DNA from: Corella eumyota
Lineage: Eukaryota; Chordata; Ascidiacea; Phlebobranchia; Corellidae
Length of the DNA stretch: 64,000 bases
Direction of reading: 5' to 3'
Assembly: GCA_963082875.1 (NCBI GenBank)
Contig: OY720097.1
Span: forward strand, 2,232,001 to 2,296,000
Position numbers and translations under genes: made by a program. Under the pieces are notes generated by a model, which saw only the letters and a list, made by a program, of their open reading frames with translations, was not told where the DNA came from and did not search any database. This document shows positions 46,130-58,335 of this stretch, piece by piece; positions within the stretch are counted from its first letter, which is position 1, and each line of letters starts with the position of its first letter.

Positions 46130-46185
46130 GGCATGAACGGAAGTTGTGACGCGTAAATTTTTGTGACGTCATTTCCGTATATACG
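46130..46185. promoter_or_regulatory. Inverted pair of CRE/ETS-like composites
   Basis: ACGGAAGTTGTGACG at 46137-46150 and GTGACGTCATTTCCGT at 46163-46178 face each other as near mirror images. They may bind ETS and CREB/ATF-type factors. The neighbourhood also has forkhead-like AACAAACAAA (near 45995). Confidence 0.35.
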
Positions 46186-46444
46186 TGTACGGTAAAGATA
46201 AACCTTACAACAAAGGTTTTGAGTTCTTTAAAACGCGGTTTGGATCTACTTTTACAAAATGAAATTTTAAAAATATTTTTGGTTAAAATAAATTTATGAT
46301 AATTTAAAATAATTATAAATTTTAACTTTAAATATATTATTTCTTTAATAAAACTAAAAAAAGTACAAAACTTATATAACCATTAACTTTTTGACCTTTC
46401 GCCTATTAAGTTGAGTAAGACTTTTGTTTCATTTAAAATGGCGG

Positions 46445-46560
46445 ATAGTTATTACATTAGACGACGGAAAAAATGACAAAATCAATTTAATGTTTTCATT
46501 AAATTGATTTTTTCATTTTTTCCCGTCGCATTGTTGTAATATTAATTGTATATCGTATTC
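46445..46560. repeat. Long hairpin / foldback element
   Basis: Arms of about 32 bases (GACGACGGAAAAAATGACAA onward at 46460, and its near-perfect complement ending CCCGTCGC near 46530) are separated by only about four bases. Weaker pairing continues outward (ATTACATTAG against TTGTTGTAAT). A related single arm is at 59163-59215, so this is a dispersed element rather than a chance palindrome. Confidence 0.7.
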
Positions 46561-47419
46561 ATTTTTTACTTTTATCAATGCGCAAAAAAACAAAATAAAA
46601 AAAATAGATTTAACATGCTAGTAGTTAGTACCATTAAATAAAAATTATACCATCAAAAAGCCCATACAGTAAAATTTAAAGCATGCCCTAATTGTTATTA
46701 TAATTTTTTTTAGTAGAACCTTTGTATTTTTATGGTATTCGCTTATATTACCGAAAAAAATTTTTTTTGGAAACGACATTTTACCAAAGTTCTGTCCAGT
46801 TTTCCACTTAAATTTAAGGATATTTTCCCGAGGGGGGTAAGGGTAGAAGGTTAAGTTACAAAATATGTATTTTTGTTAATTGTTGTTGTATGGCATAAGA
46901 TTTTCGGCCAAACGTCTTCTCAGTCAAAACTTTTTGATAATAAGATAATAACTTATTTTATATATTTGATTTGTATTATTTTTGTTGTACTTTAAAATAT
47001 ATTAGGATTTTTAACCTTATTAATACATTGCTAACATAAAACACTTTTAATTTAAACATTTTACATATTACCAAAAAGTTATTTTGTACCCCGTTCTCTT
47101 GAAATAACAAAAAAATTAAAAATTAATACAAAAAATTAAAAAATTAAAAATAAAACAAAATTAAGTATTTGTTTACACAAAAAGTAAAACGTAGTAATTA
47201 ACTAGCAATAGGAAAAGTGCATTTTCCCTTTTTTAACCTAGTATTAGTTTATTTTGTTTTCTCTACTGCCCACTGACAGATGTCAAAAAACATGAAATCA
47301 TAACCTTTTTACTATTCGATATTGCATAATTTTAAATAACTAATAATCTAACATTTATACATTTTTAAAATATAGTAATTTATAATTTATACTATTTTAA
47401 AATAGCAAAAAAAAAAACA

Positions 47420-47495
47420 TATTTATTAATTATTTTTATTAAAAAACGTATTTATTAATTATTTTTATTAAAAAACGTATTTATTAATTATTTTT
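47420..47495. repeat. 29-bp tandem repeat, three units
   Basis: The unit TATTTATTAATTATTTTTAT plus TAAAAAACG is repeated with period 29 (starts at 47420, 47449, 47478). Confidence 0.8.
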
Positions 47496-50244
47496 CTATT
47501 TTATTAACTTTTTATTGGCTGGGCCTACCTATTGAAAACTTATTTTGTTTAATATAAATTACTCACAGCAGATAGAAATTTTTTTAATATAACAAACAGT
47601 ACTTTCTATTCTTATTTCCTTCCTTCTATGATGTCACAATTAAATAACACGGAAATTCCATAAAAGCTGATTGTTTAAATTTTATCTATTCATTTTATTA
47701 TGACGTCACGCAAAAAACTATATGGGCGTTTGTTAAATTGGAAATTTTTTTGGAATGAAGATCTTTTTAAATATTTAAAAATTGAACCTATATGCAAATC
47801 CATAATTATTAAAATGCTAATTCAATATCAAATTACCCTAGTTAACTCTTATTACAATAGTTGAATGATCACTCTTATTAATTATTATTGCGTAATATGT
47901 TAATATTGACAAATTATAGATAGTGCTTTTTATGTGAAGGTGCAAAGTACGATTTTGGGTTCAAATAATTTTTTTTAGATAAATTTACCCCAATTTTAAA
48001 TTACCAAATTAATTGGTATTTTTTTAAAAATAATTATATTTTTACGGTCCTTATAAAACGTTTTATAACTATCAATTTTTTTTAAGCATATTAATACTTT
48101 TAACTTTTTATAAACCATAACTTTATATTTACTGTAGATCTAATAATGGGTTGATAACATTTAATAATCGAATCAATTTATGCATATAATATATATGTTC
48201 TTATTAAACATTGGCAAACACTTTTTTTAAAACACTTACTTTTAAATCTAAACAACCTTTCTAACGGAATGTGTAACTTAAATTTTATACAGATTTAATA
48301 AATTTTTTTGCACTTTATTTTTCTATCTACAAACGAACCTAAAAATTAGTAAAATTCTAAAATTAAACCACACTTTCGAATTAACCATTCAAAAAATAAA
48401 TCATTTTCCATGCTAATATAATATACCACCTTTTCTATTCTTTCACATACTTAAAACTGTAACATTATATACCCAACCACAAGACTTATTAAATTTAAAA
48501 TATCTTTATTCAAAAAATGCTTTTACCTTGCTTGATATATAACCCTACCTAGTTAAATGTCTAATATAAACACGATTGCTTGTGCTCATAATTCGAGCTG
48601 TCACATATTTCCTCTGCTTCGTAAAGCAAGGGCACAGGAAAAAGAATGATCTATTCGAGCAAGCCATCCTTTTGCTATTATATTCTATATACCATAGGCA
48701 CCCAGTCCGGGTGTTCTAATTTTGCGAAAAAATCCGTTTCGCGATTTTAGGTTAATTTTATGTAACCATCGTAGATATAGGTTTTACACTTAAATCTTAC
48801 GTTAAATGACGCCACAATAATTGTTTTAAATGACGTCATTGTAACTACAATGCAATGACATCACACTATTGATTTATATATATCAATAAAACAAAATATT
48901 TGCAATTTTTAAAATTACTTTGTATGAGTTTTACAACCTTTTTATATGTAGACGCCTATGTGTAATTGTGTATAATATTTATAAGCAAATATATCATATG
49001 CTCATTGATTAAACACCAAATTGCGGGACATTAAATAGTCGTTCATTCAATTTAAATGCTCATTGGCGTGAGATTGTTAAATTAAAAAGGGTGGTTAAAA
49101 AATGACGTTGTTAAATATATATACAAAATAGTAACAACTTTTTTTGTATAATTTGTTTTTTAAGACTTAATTTCTAAAGATTGCAATTTAAAAAAATGTT
49201 AAATGTTTTGGCATTTTAAAGGGTACAGTTCATAGAATTATGTTTTAAAACCACATTATTATTTTTACCTGAATTCGTTTGTAATTCAATAATTCTATTT
49301 TAATAATACTTGGTATAATAAAAAACTGGAACTAAAATAATCAAAAATAAAGCTAAAAAAGTCAAATTTAATTATCATGATATTTAATTGTTTTATTTTT
49401 CTATTAAGCAAATTCTTTGAATTTTAACCGAATTCCATTAGAAACTGAAATTAGCTGAAATCCATGCAGTATCTTATTACAGGAAAAGGTTGTTAATTTG
49501 ATAAATTTACGAGATGGGATAGTGACTTAATTGGGTCAAATCTGAGGTTTAGGTAAACCGAGCCTATATACTGAAAATAGCCATTTCATTGTTAGTTATA
49601 TGCCGATAAAAATTCCTTTTCTATATACATCCTAAAGTGATTAATGTTATAATTTCTGTTGGGAGTAACAATGTGCTGTTGTGACGTGTTTAAGTTATCT
49701 GTAAATGCTGGCAAAAAAGTTTGTCATTACTGCGACTTAAACTTGAAACCTTTCGGCTTGCCGTCCAACGCTATCACAAATTTATATAAAAACTTTTATA
49801 TATAATAAAGCTTAGTGGAAAATGTGTATATTTGAGTGTGTGTGTTTATATTATAGGCCTTTTAAATATATAAAATTTAATTATTATTTATATTCAATAT
49901 ATTTAAATTTAAAGCATTTTTTATACACATTATTACTTCAGGTTACTTGAAAAGAAAGAAGAATTAAAAAATGCAAGGTCGGCGACAAGTCGTAAAATGT
50001 AAGTAAAAAACTTATTATATATGGAGTAAACAAAATATCAAACCCGAATTTTCTATAACATTTATAAAAACTTCGTGCTATTTTAAACTACAATTTCTTA
50101 GAGGCAATTTTATTTATACATTTTACAAGTTTAACAATTCTGTTAAAAGTTACAAAAACACAAAGAAATTAAATGGTACTAGGAACAACAAAACATGTTT
50201 AAAGCAAATAAATACGATGACGTCACAAGTTGATGACGTCATAT
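47496..50244. other. Gene-free AT-rich region, right part
   Basis: No supported gene. TGACGTCA octamers occur at about 47702, 48835, 50218 and 50233. A GC-richer patch at 48590-48730 has no recognised feature. One weak exon-like segment is listed separately at 49942-49998. Confidence 0.45.
49942..49998 (+). other. Possible small coding exon (weak)
   Basis: Bounded by CTTCAG on the left and GTAAGT on the right, with an open frame reading LLEKKEELKNARSATSRK. The length leaves split codons at both ends. No partner exons were found, so it may be chance. Confidence 0.2.
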
Positions 50245-53200
50245 CTAGCAAATTCGCGGGCCTCGTTCGCAAATGAAAGGATTAAATTTGTTGCAATTCG
50301 CGTCGTTCCATTTTCCCGCCAAAATTTTCTTAATCTCGGCACAGTCATCGGTCTTGTATTCTTTATCAGGAAATCTTTAAATTAAATTGAGGATAAAGTT
50401 AAAAACATTAATTTTTTTGATCAATTAATATTTTAATAAAACCAAAAATTTAGATTTTATGAATATTAGAAATTTTTGGGTTAGGTAAATTTTTATGTTG
50501 GTGTTGCCCTTTCCATAAGAAGTTATAAAAATAAATGTACTGTAAATCTTTAGTTTTTACATTTCTTTTCATTGGTAATAGAAGTATATTTGAATGCTTT
50601 ATTAATTTTAATTGTTGGATGATGAATTTTAATATTTTACCTGTTTGGAAAATTATTCCATTGCCCAATAAAATAATTCAAGTTATAACCGTTCGAAAAT
50701 CTCCATACATTTTCACTAAGACTGTCATTTAATCCTGCAAAAATTAGTAAAATTTTATAGGCTAGATGTTCAGTTTATGAAGGATTATGTTTAGGAAATA
50801 TGTTTATTGATTCTTAAAAAAGGGAAAACAACTTTTTTTAAGCTTCTATTAAATTCCATATATCTTTAAAAGGTTTAAAAATCTTTAAAAATAATACAAA
50901 ATCTTCCTACCAATCCAAAAATCAAGATCTGACGACGTTACAACTAAACCCCAAACAAAATCCTGAACCTCCTGGGTGTCGACCACCACCAAGCGGCCTT
51001 CCTCTTCTTGACATTTCCGCCACGCGGTGTCGTAGTGGAGCGGTGTAGGGAATAGTCGGTAACATTTGCAACCAAGTGGTCTCCAACCTGGTTGACAAGT
51101 TGGGAGCATTCCTGACAAAAATTTAATAAAATTATTGGAAACCTGTTCATGCTTGGTGTTTTCTCTTTTTAAACACCATTTTATTGGTTCTTTAAATCCA
51201 TGTGTTGCTGGCCTCTTGAACTTTGTTGGTCTTTTTAAACCATGTTCTGGTTTATTTTTTGTTGGTCATTTAAACAGTGCTTTGTTGGTCTTTTAAACCA
51301 TGTTTTATTGGTGTTTTAAATCATATTTTGTTGGTCTTTTGAACCATAACTTTCTGGTTTTTAAACCACCTTTTGATAGTTTTTGTTTTTTAAAATCAAT
51401 ATACTTTGTTAATCATTTAAAACAATGTTTTACCGGTCTTTTTTAACCGAATTTTGTTAGTTTTTAAACCATGTTCTGTTGGCCCTTTTAAACCATGATT
51501 TAATGGATTTTTTAACTATACTTTGTTGGTCTTTTGGAACAAGGTTTTATTGTTAAGATAATATTGTAAACCTATTTATAAAAAAGCAAAAGCTTAAATA
51601 AAATGAGATAATCTTGATAAGATTTTAAAAGCAAAGATATCTTAAACCCGTATTTCTTGTTCGTTAAATGTTTTGACATTTAAGGGATAAAATCCACCTC
51701 GTGAATGACATGGCAGTGTAAAATAGTTTAAAATCTAAACTTGATAAAAATAAGTCTTAAAAAATTTCAACAATCAAATTTGTAAAAGGTTTCTTATAAC
51801 TTTACATCTCTATATTGATTCAATTAACATATTATTGAACAAAATAAAGGTCTTTGAATCGAACTTACCGTTTTTAAACACAACTTCTTCAGAATAAGTT
51901 GCAATATTATCAGCTGAGAGTTTTTCTTTCCAAATACTCAGATCCCGGACGTCGCCGAAAAATTGGTGAAAATGTCGTTTGCGGTTAGCGCTCCTCCAGT
52001 CCTTGCGCCCTTGGTGGTAGGTGTTGTCTTCGTAAATCCAATTTCCTTAAAACAATAATTATTGTTTAGTCCAGTAGTGTGGTATACCGGTAATGGCATC
52101 GGACTGCGAGCCATAGGTTTCTGGTTTGAGTCGCACCAATGCCATACTATTCGCCTTTGAGCCCGGCGTTCACGGATAGCTAAAACATGTCACATTATTA
52201 CACCCCTACCAAATAAAATATAATTTTCTTTCTAAAAAAACAGGTTTAAATTTTTTCCTAATTTTGCTTTTGCCATTTATTTTAGTTTTAGTTATTTAGT
52301 CAGTGAATAAAAAGCTTTTTACTTTATTAGGTTTAAAACGAGTAACATAAATCCAGATTACGTTTAATTAGCGCCCGGGGTTTCTTAACACAATACAATT
52401 TTTTAACACGAAATTAAAACATGAAATCATCAAAATTTTTACAAAACCTAAAAAAATATCAGGAAGTGTAAATAGGAAATGTTCAAATTTAAAACACCGA
52501 GCTCTTAACCTTAAAACCAACAATTTTAACACACCTGTTTTAGCATAAGTTGTAATTTAAGAAATATTTAAATCAGTAATCGGATAATTACAACAACTGA
52601 GGTTAAGTGGTTGATTGAGGTTAGCACTTAAGTAAGTTATGATTTTGTCGGTTTGTTAATTTTGTTTTTAACTTGATTTTGTGGAAGTTAAATGTAATTG
52701 TAAAGCGCTAAAGGAAATGTTTAAGAATAAAATTTTCAAATGCTTAAAATTTTTAATGTTAAGTCGGCTAACCTAAATTATTTTAGTTTAATTAACTAAA
52801 CGGTAAAGCAACAGCTGTATAAAATCTTATATTCTGCACTTTTTGCGATTTTAGTAAAATTTTAAAAGTATTTTAACTATTTAAATACAATTCGAAAACC
52901 TGATATGTTTATCATTAAACTCCGTTTTTTTTCAATAAATCTTCTACATAAAATTCAATCCTATAACACTAAATACACCAGTCTTTTAACTTACCTAATG
53001 TTACTGGTGCATCAGTAGATAAAGTCCCTTCCATTTGAAGTATATAAGGTGAGCCATCAGGTATTCCGTTGTAATAAGCTTGAACTATTGCCAAACCTTC
53101 TGATCTGTACAAATAATGTGTATCAAAAGTAACAAAGAGAATATTTCATCAAACTATAAATAATAATCATCAAACTATAAATTTTTTTTTAAATGGATAA

Positions 53201-55232
53201 ATTGTTTTTTGTAAGAGTTGGCTGTCATTAATATTTTTACAACTATAAAAACATGATTCTACGAAATAAAAAACGCTTAAAATTAATTTTGAATTTCCTT
53301 TTTGTCGGTGGCTTAACACAATTAACATTATATTCTTATATTTTATATTATACATACACATCATTCAATAATAATTCAAAGGCATGCGTGTATTTAACCA
53401 ACCTAAAAGTATCTCTATCCACTGTGATAGCTGCAGTAAACCATTCATAGTTTGGCATCGTTTTCTCCCCGTATGTTATGTGACCCGGTTTGTCGTTCGT
53501 ATATAATGAGATCTTACCTAGGACAGTAAACGTTTATTTAACTTTAAAAAACTTTAAAGTTTTAAGGAATTTTAACTTTTTTTCAAGTTTGAAAATATTT
53601 TGCGACACGTTGCATTTTAAACTTTAAATACTACGTTTTTTGAAAAACCAAGGTCTTAGGTTTGATTCTCGCTGCTACTATGTCGTACATATTAAGGATA
53701 AATACGTTAACTTATTGTCCAAATATTATAGTACATAGTCTATAATATACCAATTAAAATGTTTTAAAATGGGGTTGTTGCAATGAAAATTCCTCTATGT
53801 TAAAGCTATAGTAAACCTTTCTATATAAGGATATTCTTTATACAACAAACACTTACGTCCATAATAACTTGGTACGACAAACTGCCATCCCCTCTTGTTG
53901 CTGGTTCGTTTGCTTATTATCCTCCCTCCCCAGTTATCCTCGGGGTTTCGGGGTCTGAGTCGGACGTGGGCGAAGATTGTGAAACTCTCAAGGTCGATGT
54001 CCATGTCCTGTTAAAGAAATACAAAACTTAAAAATTTTGTTACCAATGAACAAAAGGGTTATCTTTAGCATATACGTTTAAAAATGATAAAGAACCTGAA
54101 TTATCTATTAAACAAAGTAAAATTGCAAGCAGTAGCTTTACCCATATAGAGCGGCTAAAACAATACCAATAACGTGGTTACTTTTTATTATTAACGTAAT
54201 ATAGCAACTATTATAATTACTTATTTTTAAGTACATAAACAGTTTGGCAAAATTTACAACTCGTATAACCGATTCTTTAACCAGATTGTTTTGGTATCTT
54301 TATGTGTCTTACAGTACTTATAGAGTTCTTTTAAACGATTTTTAATTAAGTTTAATGTACGTAAGCTAAAAGAAAAAATGGAAACTATTTTAATTATATA
54401 ATCTATACATACGACAAAGCTTAACAAAATTTACGATTTTTTGAACGATTTGTTATAACCGTGGTGGTAACTATATGCGCCCTTTCGCCATTAAAGAGTT
54501 TTTTAAGTTTAATATTCACACCCACCTGCCCCATGTTAATCCCTCCCCCATGTCGTTCAAACTCTTCAGTAGTGCAAATATTTCCCACGTCCCAATCACA
54601 GTATACCCGATGTGGTTCCGACATCTCATCAAGAGTATCAGGCTCGTCGTGTTCTAAAATTTATGACGTCGTAATTGTTTTTGACATCACATTGTCAATG
54701 TTATATAGTTTGTGACGTAGTAAATTGCGTTAAAATGTAGTGTGACGTCACTACAATAGCTTATATGTAAATTACGCGGTAAACTCATGAATTCATTGTA
54801 AAAAAATTATTATATGACGTCACGGCGCTACAAAATGGTTAATATGTTCTTGTATACGATCAGTAACTTACGTATTATTTGAGGTATTTCGATTGCTCTC
54901 GTGCATACTAAAGGTGCTGGACCTAAAAATAAAACAAATAAAAAAAACTTTAAGATTGTATATTGGCGTCTTAGAGTAAGTTTTTTAATTTAAATGTAAG
55001 TTTATTTAATCTGTAATAAAGTTTGTTTCGCTACACAACTGGTTAGAGCGTGGTTTCTAAATATTGTTTTATTTTTACTTGGTTGGAATACTTTAAAAAT
55101 GTCAGAAATTGTAGTTTATGTTTACCAGTTGCAAATGTAATTGGAACAGTTAGATTGTAACTTTCTTCATTTTCACGTTGTTGTTGGGCGTTAATTAATT
55201 GAAAGCAAACTAAAAAGCTCAATAACAAAAAT
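50245..55232 (-). CDS. Secreted LamG-like plus C-type lectin domain protein
   Basis: Ten visible exons: 55116-55232, 54872-54922, 54526-54653, 53857-54007, 53403-53517, 52995-53104, 51869-52045, 50911-51111, 50641-50734 and 50245-50374, about 424 codons, phases agreeing throughout. The first visible exon encodes a hydrophobic signal segment (LLLSFLVCFQLINAQ), so the initiating ATG lies in an unseen upstream exon. A Cys-containing linker follows (VYCDWDVGNIC). Residues about 95-275 resemble a LamG/concanavalin-type jellyroll (ESFTIFAHVRLRP, NYEWFTAAITVD, FFGDVRDLSIWKEKLS). The last 130 residues are a canonical CTLD: CKCYRLFPTPLHYDTAWRKC, FWIGLND, WNDANCNKFNPFICE. Typical long-form calcium-site motifs (EPN, WND) are partly present: WND yes, EPN not clear. 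It is probably an extracellular recognition or matrix protein. Confidence 0.85.
51145..51560. repeat. Degenerate ~30-bp minisatellite in an intron
   Basis: Around a dozen imperfect units resembling TTTTAAACCATGTTTTGTTGGTC fill much of the intron between the LamG-like and CTLD exons (51112-51868). Confidence 0.75.
52068..52200 (+). repeat. Second tRNA-like SINE (different family)
   Basis: GTCCAGTAGTGTGGTATACCGG then GGTTTGAGTCGCACC resemble pol III A and B boxes, followed by GCCTTTGAGCCCGGCGTTCACG. It differs from the main SINE family. A single copy is seen here. Confidence 0.4.
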
Positions 55233-58200
55233 CTAAAAAGCAGTGAAGTTATGTTAAAATTCCAAAATTTATATTTGTGTCCAAGACCAACACGTTAGAA
55301 AAAATTTAAATATTTAAGTGGAAAATCATTTTAATCAAGTGTTAATATTCGAAAAAAATTCCTAATTTTTTGGTACATTTTTTTAAGATTAATATATTTT
55401 TGTAATCGGTTTACAATATTATAAGCATTGAGAAAAGGTAATTTTCGAGTCTTAATATTAGTAAAATCATGTCAAAAAGTTAGTATTAATTGATCATTTA
55501 TAAACATTTCGTTAAACTAAAAATTAAATATTTATCTTGTTTGTATATAAAACACTACGGACGAAATGTTTAATATTAGTTTGAGATATTTACAAAATTT
55601 TGAACGACCTAAAAGGTTATAAGTTTTAGGGTTTTGTTTGTTTTAGTTTGAATTTTTGGCGCCAGTAAAGTCGAATTTATATTTACAAAATTATTTTATC
55701 TAACTTGTTAATTTTTTTCTAAAAACATAAAAAACATTGTTACCGTAATGTCAAAATAACTAAAAATTTGGCATTTTGATAATAAATTTTTAATTTTTTT
55801 TACCTGAAAAATTTTTCCATTTCCGTTTTCAACGTTAAAAAAAAATTGTAAAAAATTTACTAATTTCAAAAACTTTTGCTGTAGAATATAAAATAAAGTC
55901 AAATATTTAAATCAGCTTAAAATAATTTTGCGAAAACTAAATTTTTTAAATAAAAAAAAAACTACTAGAAAAAGATTTTAGTTTTTAATTTTTTTGCGCA
56001 AAAAATTTATTACAAAACCAAATCTATATTAAAAAACTAAACTTTTTGTAAAAATAAAATATTTTTCTATTTTTTTAGCTATTCAAACTTGCACTTTAGC
56101 TAATCACCGACCACTATCACACAACTATCCATTTAATGTGTTAAACATTTTTACACTGATTTTATTCTCATTTCTAATGGGAGAAAATCAAAGTACAAGC
56201 CTAAGGATAAATAATTCTCAAAATTTTAAATTCGTTTCTTAGATTTTATCATTTTTATAAGCAGATAAACTGCAAGAAATATAACTGGTATTTGTTAATC
56301 TATATGCTTTAAGTTAAGGCAAAATATTGTTCCTTGCGATTCTTAGAAAATTCAGTATTTTAAATGTACTATTATACACACAAATTACCTAATGATTTAC
56401 TTGAACATTTTTGATATATAAACTCTATATAAACTCTCTTCCCAAAGGGGTAACAAAACCATGTTTTGTATATTTGTTTATGTTTGTCGAACAAAGATAA
56501 TAAAAAACAAAACAACTTCTGTCAACTCATCATACTTGATAATGTATATTGTTTTTTACCCTTACTTAAGTTTAAAAAAACCTCTAAAAAATAACTAAGC
56601 TAATTAGCGCAAAGCATCTTAAGTTACATCTTTTTACTTATATTTGATGTAACTAAATTTGTTATAAGTAAGGTTTAGTAAGTCTAATAATATGCTTTTA
56701 TCTATCAAACTTATATTATTACCAATATAACTTGTTATATATGTTGTAATATGCGTTTTTCGACCCGGCTTTTTTAAACTTATCCTCGGATTTGAAGAAA
56801 TAAGATTCTGGCTAAATTTTGAATAATCTTCGATGTTCTGCGAACACTAGGTCGTATCGTCAACAACATCACAAAACTTTTGCCTAATTATCGCAAGTTC
56901 TTCCGTAGTTAAATTTAACAACTTGTCTAAATATTCAGTTGAACTAAAATACCTTTAATTTATAATTTATGTTCAGTTGTAAATTTAATTGTTGTTGAAT
57001 ATAATTATACCGGAAAGTGTTAAATATTTTGATCTGCCCTTAAGAAACTGACAGGTTAAATTTCGACAAATTTTTAAATTTTTGATGCTAAGTAACTCTT
57101 TAAATCTTGTTAATTCCATATTTAGGCATGTAAAAATATTGTTTATTACACTAATTGGACTGTAAGTATTAAATATAACCACTTAAAAAATTTTAATTCA
57201 AAATTCTGTGTAGACTCATATTTATTTGGGTAAATTTAAGCAAGGCTATTGTCCGTATCTAGCTAATTTTTGCAAGTATATAACTTAAAAACGTCATTTT
57301 TATAGATATTTCTGGTCAGGTGATTAAAAAAACGTGCGCTTGAATATAATAACCTAGTCTAGACTATTTCAATTATATATTTGATAAATTTAGTCAAAAT
57401 ATTTATTTTTAGAAATTATTGGCACCTTAGCCTAAAATTAAAATAGAAAATAATAGTAATTTTGCTAATAACTTTATTAGAATATATAGATTTATCCTAG
57501 TAACTTGTACAAATAAATTCTATCGTTATTTTTATAAATTCTAAATATATAATAATCATGAATTTTTTTAAACGTTAAGAATTAAATTATATATTGGTCT
57601 GGTTAATATTTTTAAATAACAAAGTTAATTAAACACGATATAAAGTAACGTTTAACACATTTCTACTTATTTAAAATAGTCATAACTATTCTCCTATATT
57701 AAATTCCCACATTAAAATATTATAAACATTAGTAAAATATTATAAAGCTAATATTATAAACATTAGTTTTTCAAGTATCAAAAAGACAACTACAAAATTA
57801 TTTAAAGTGTAACCTATTTTAATATTAAAAAGTTGGACAAAAAACACTTTTTTTATAGATTGCAAAAAATTTATTCGCCATAAAAAAAACAGAATTCAAA
57901 AACGTTTTATTTTAATTCACACGAATTTTAACAAAATAATAAAAATTAAACAAAAACCAGACACTCATGAAAACCTAATTTATTATTTTGATTAAAATAA
58001 AAATTTAAAGTCTAATATTTCCGTAAAGTCGACACGAATAATTTTCAGACAAAAGCGAGTCCAGAAAAAATTGTTAATTTTAATATAAAAACGTGTTTTT
58101 CGTATTTGTAACCTTATTTGAACCGAGTTCTATGATGTTGCATTTTTAGAGTATGTGACGTCATTAATAGCTGCTAATTACGTCATAAAAATTAAACAGT

Positions 58201-58335
58201 CATTGACGTTACCGCTACAACAGTTAAATAAACGTCGTCGTAAATAAATTGAAAATAGAAACAAAATCTCCCAAGACGTTTTTATTTAACGTTTTAACAA
58301 CAAATGACGTCACAAACGGCCATGTGACGTCACGA
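55233..58335. other. Intergenic and upstream DNA, no gene seen
   Basis: Very AT-rich. It should include the missing 5' exon and promoter of the LamG-lectin gene, but I could not place them. TGACGTCA occurs near 58156, 58304 and 58326, just beyond the end of COPS6. No exon is supported. Confidence 0.45.

Noticed and set aside
46445-46560. microRNA gene
   Set aside because: The stem is long and AT-homopolymer-rich with a tiny loop, and a related arm exists elsewhere, so a foldback element is likelier. Small-RNA data would be needed to revive the idea.
53170-53450. Overlapping small frames on both strands between LamG-like exons
   Set aside because: They lie in an intron of the gene at 50245-55232 and show no independent evidence.
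55020-55060. tRNA-like fragment (ACTGGTTAGAGCGTGG)
   Set aside because: Only an A box-like stretch is present, with no B box or cloverleaf partner.
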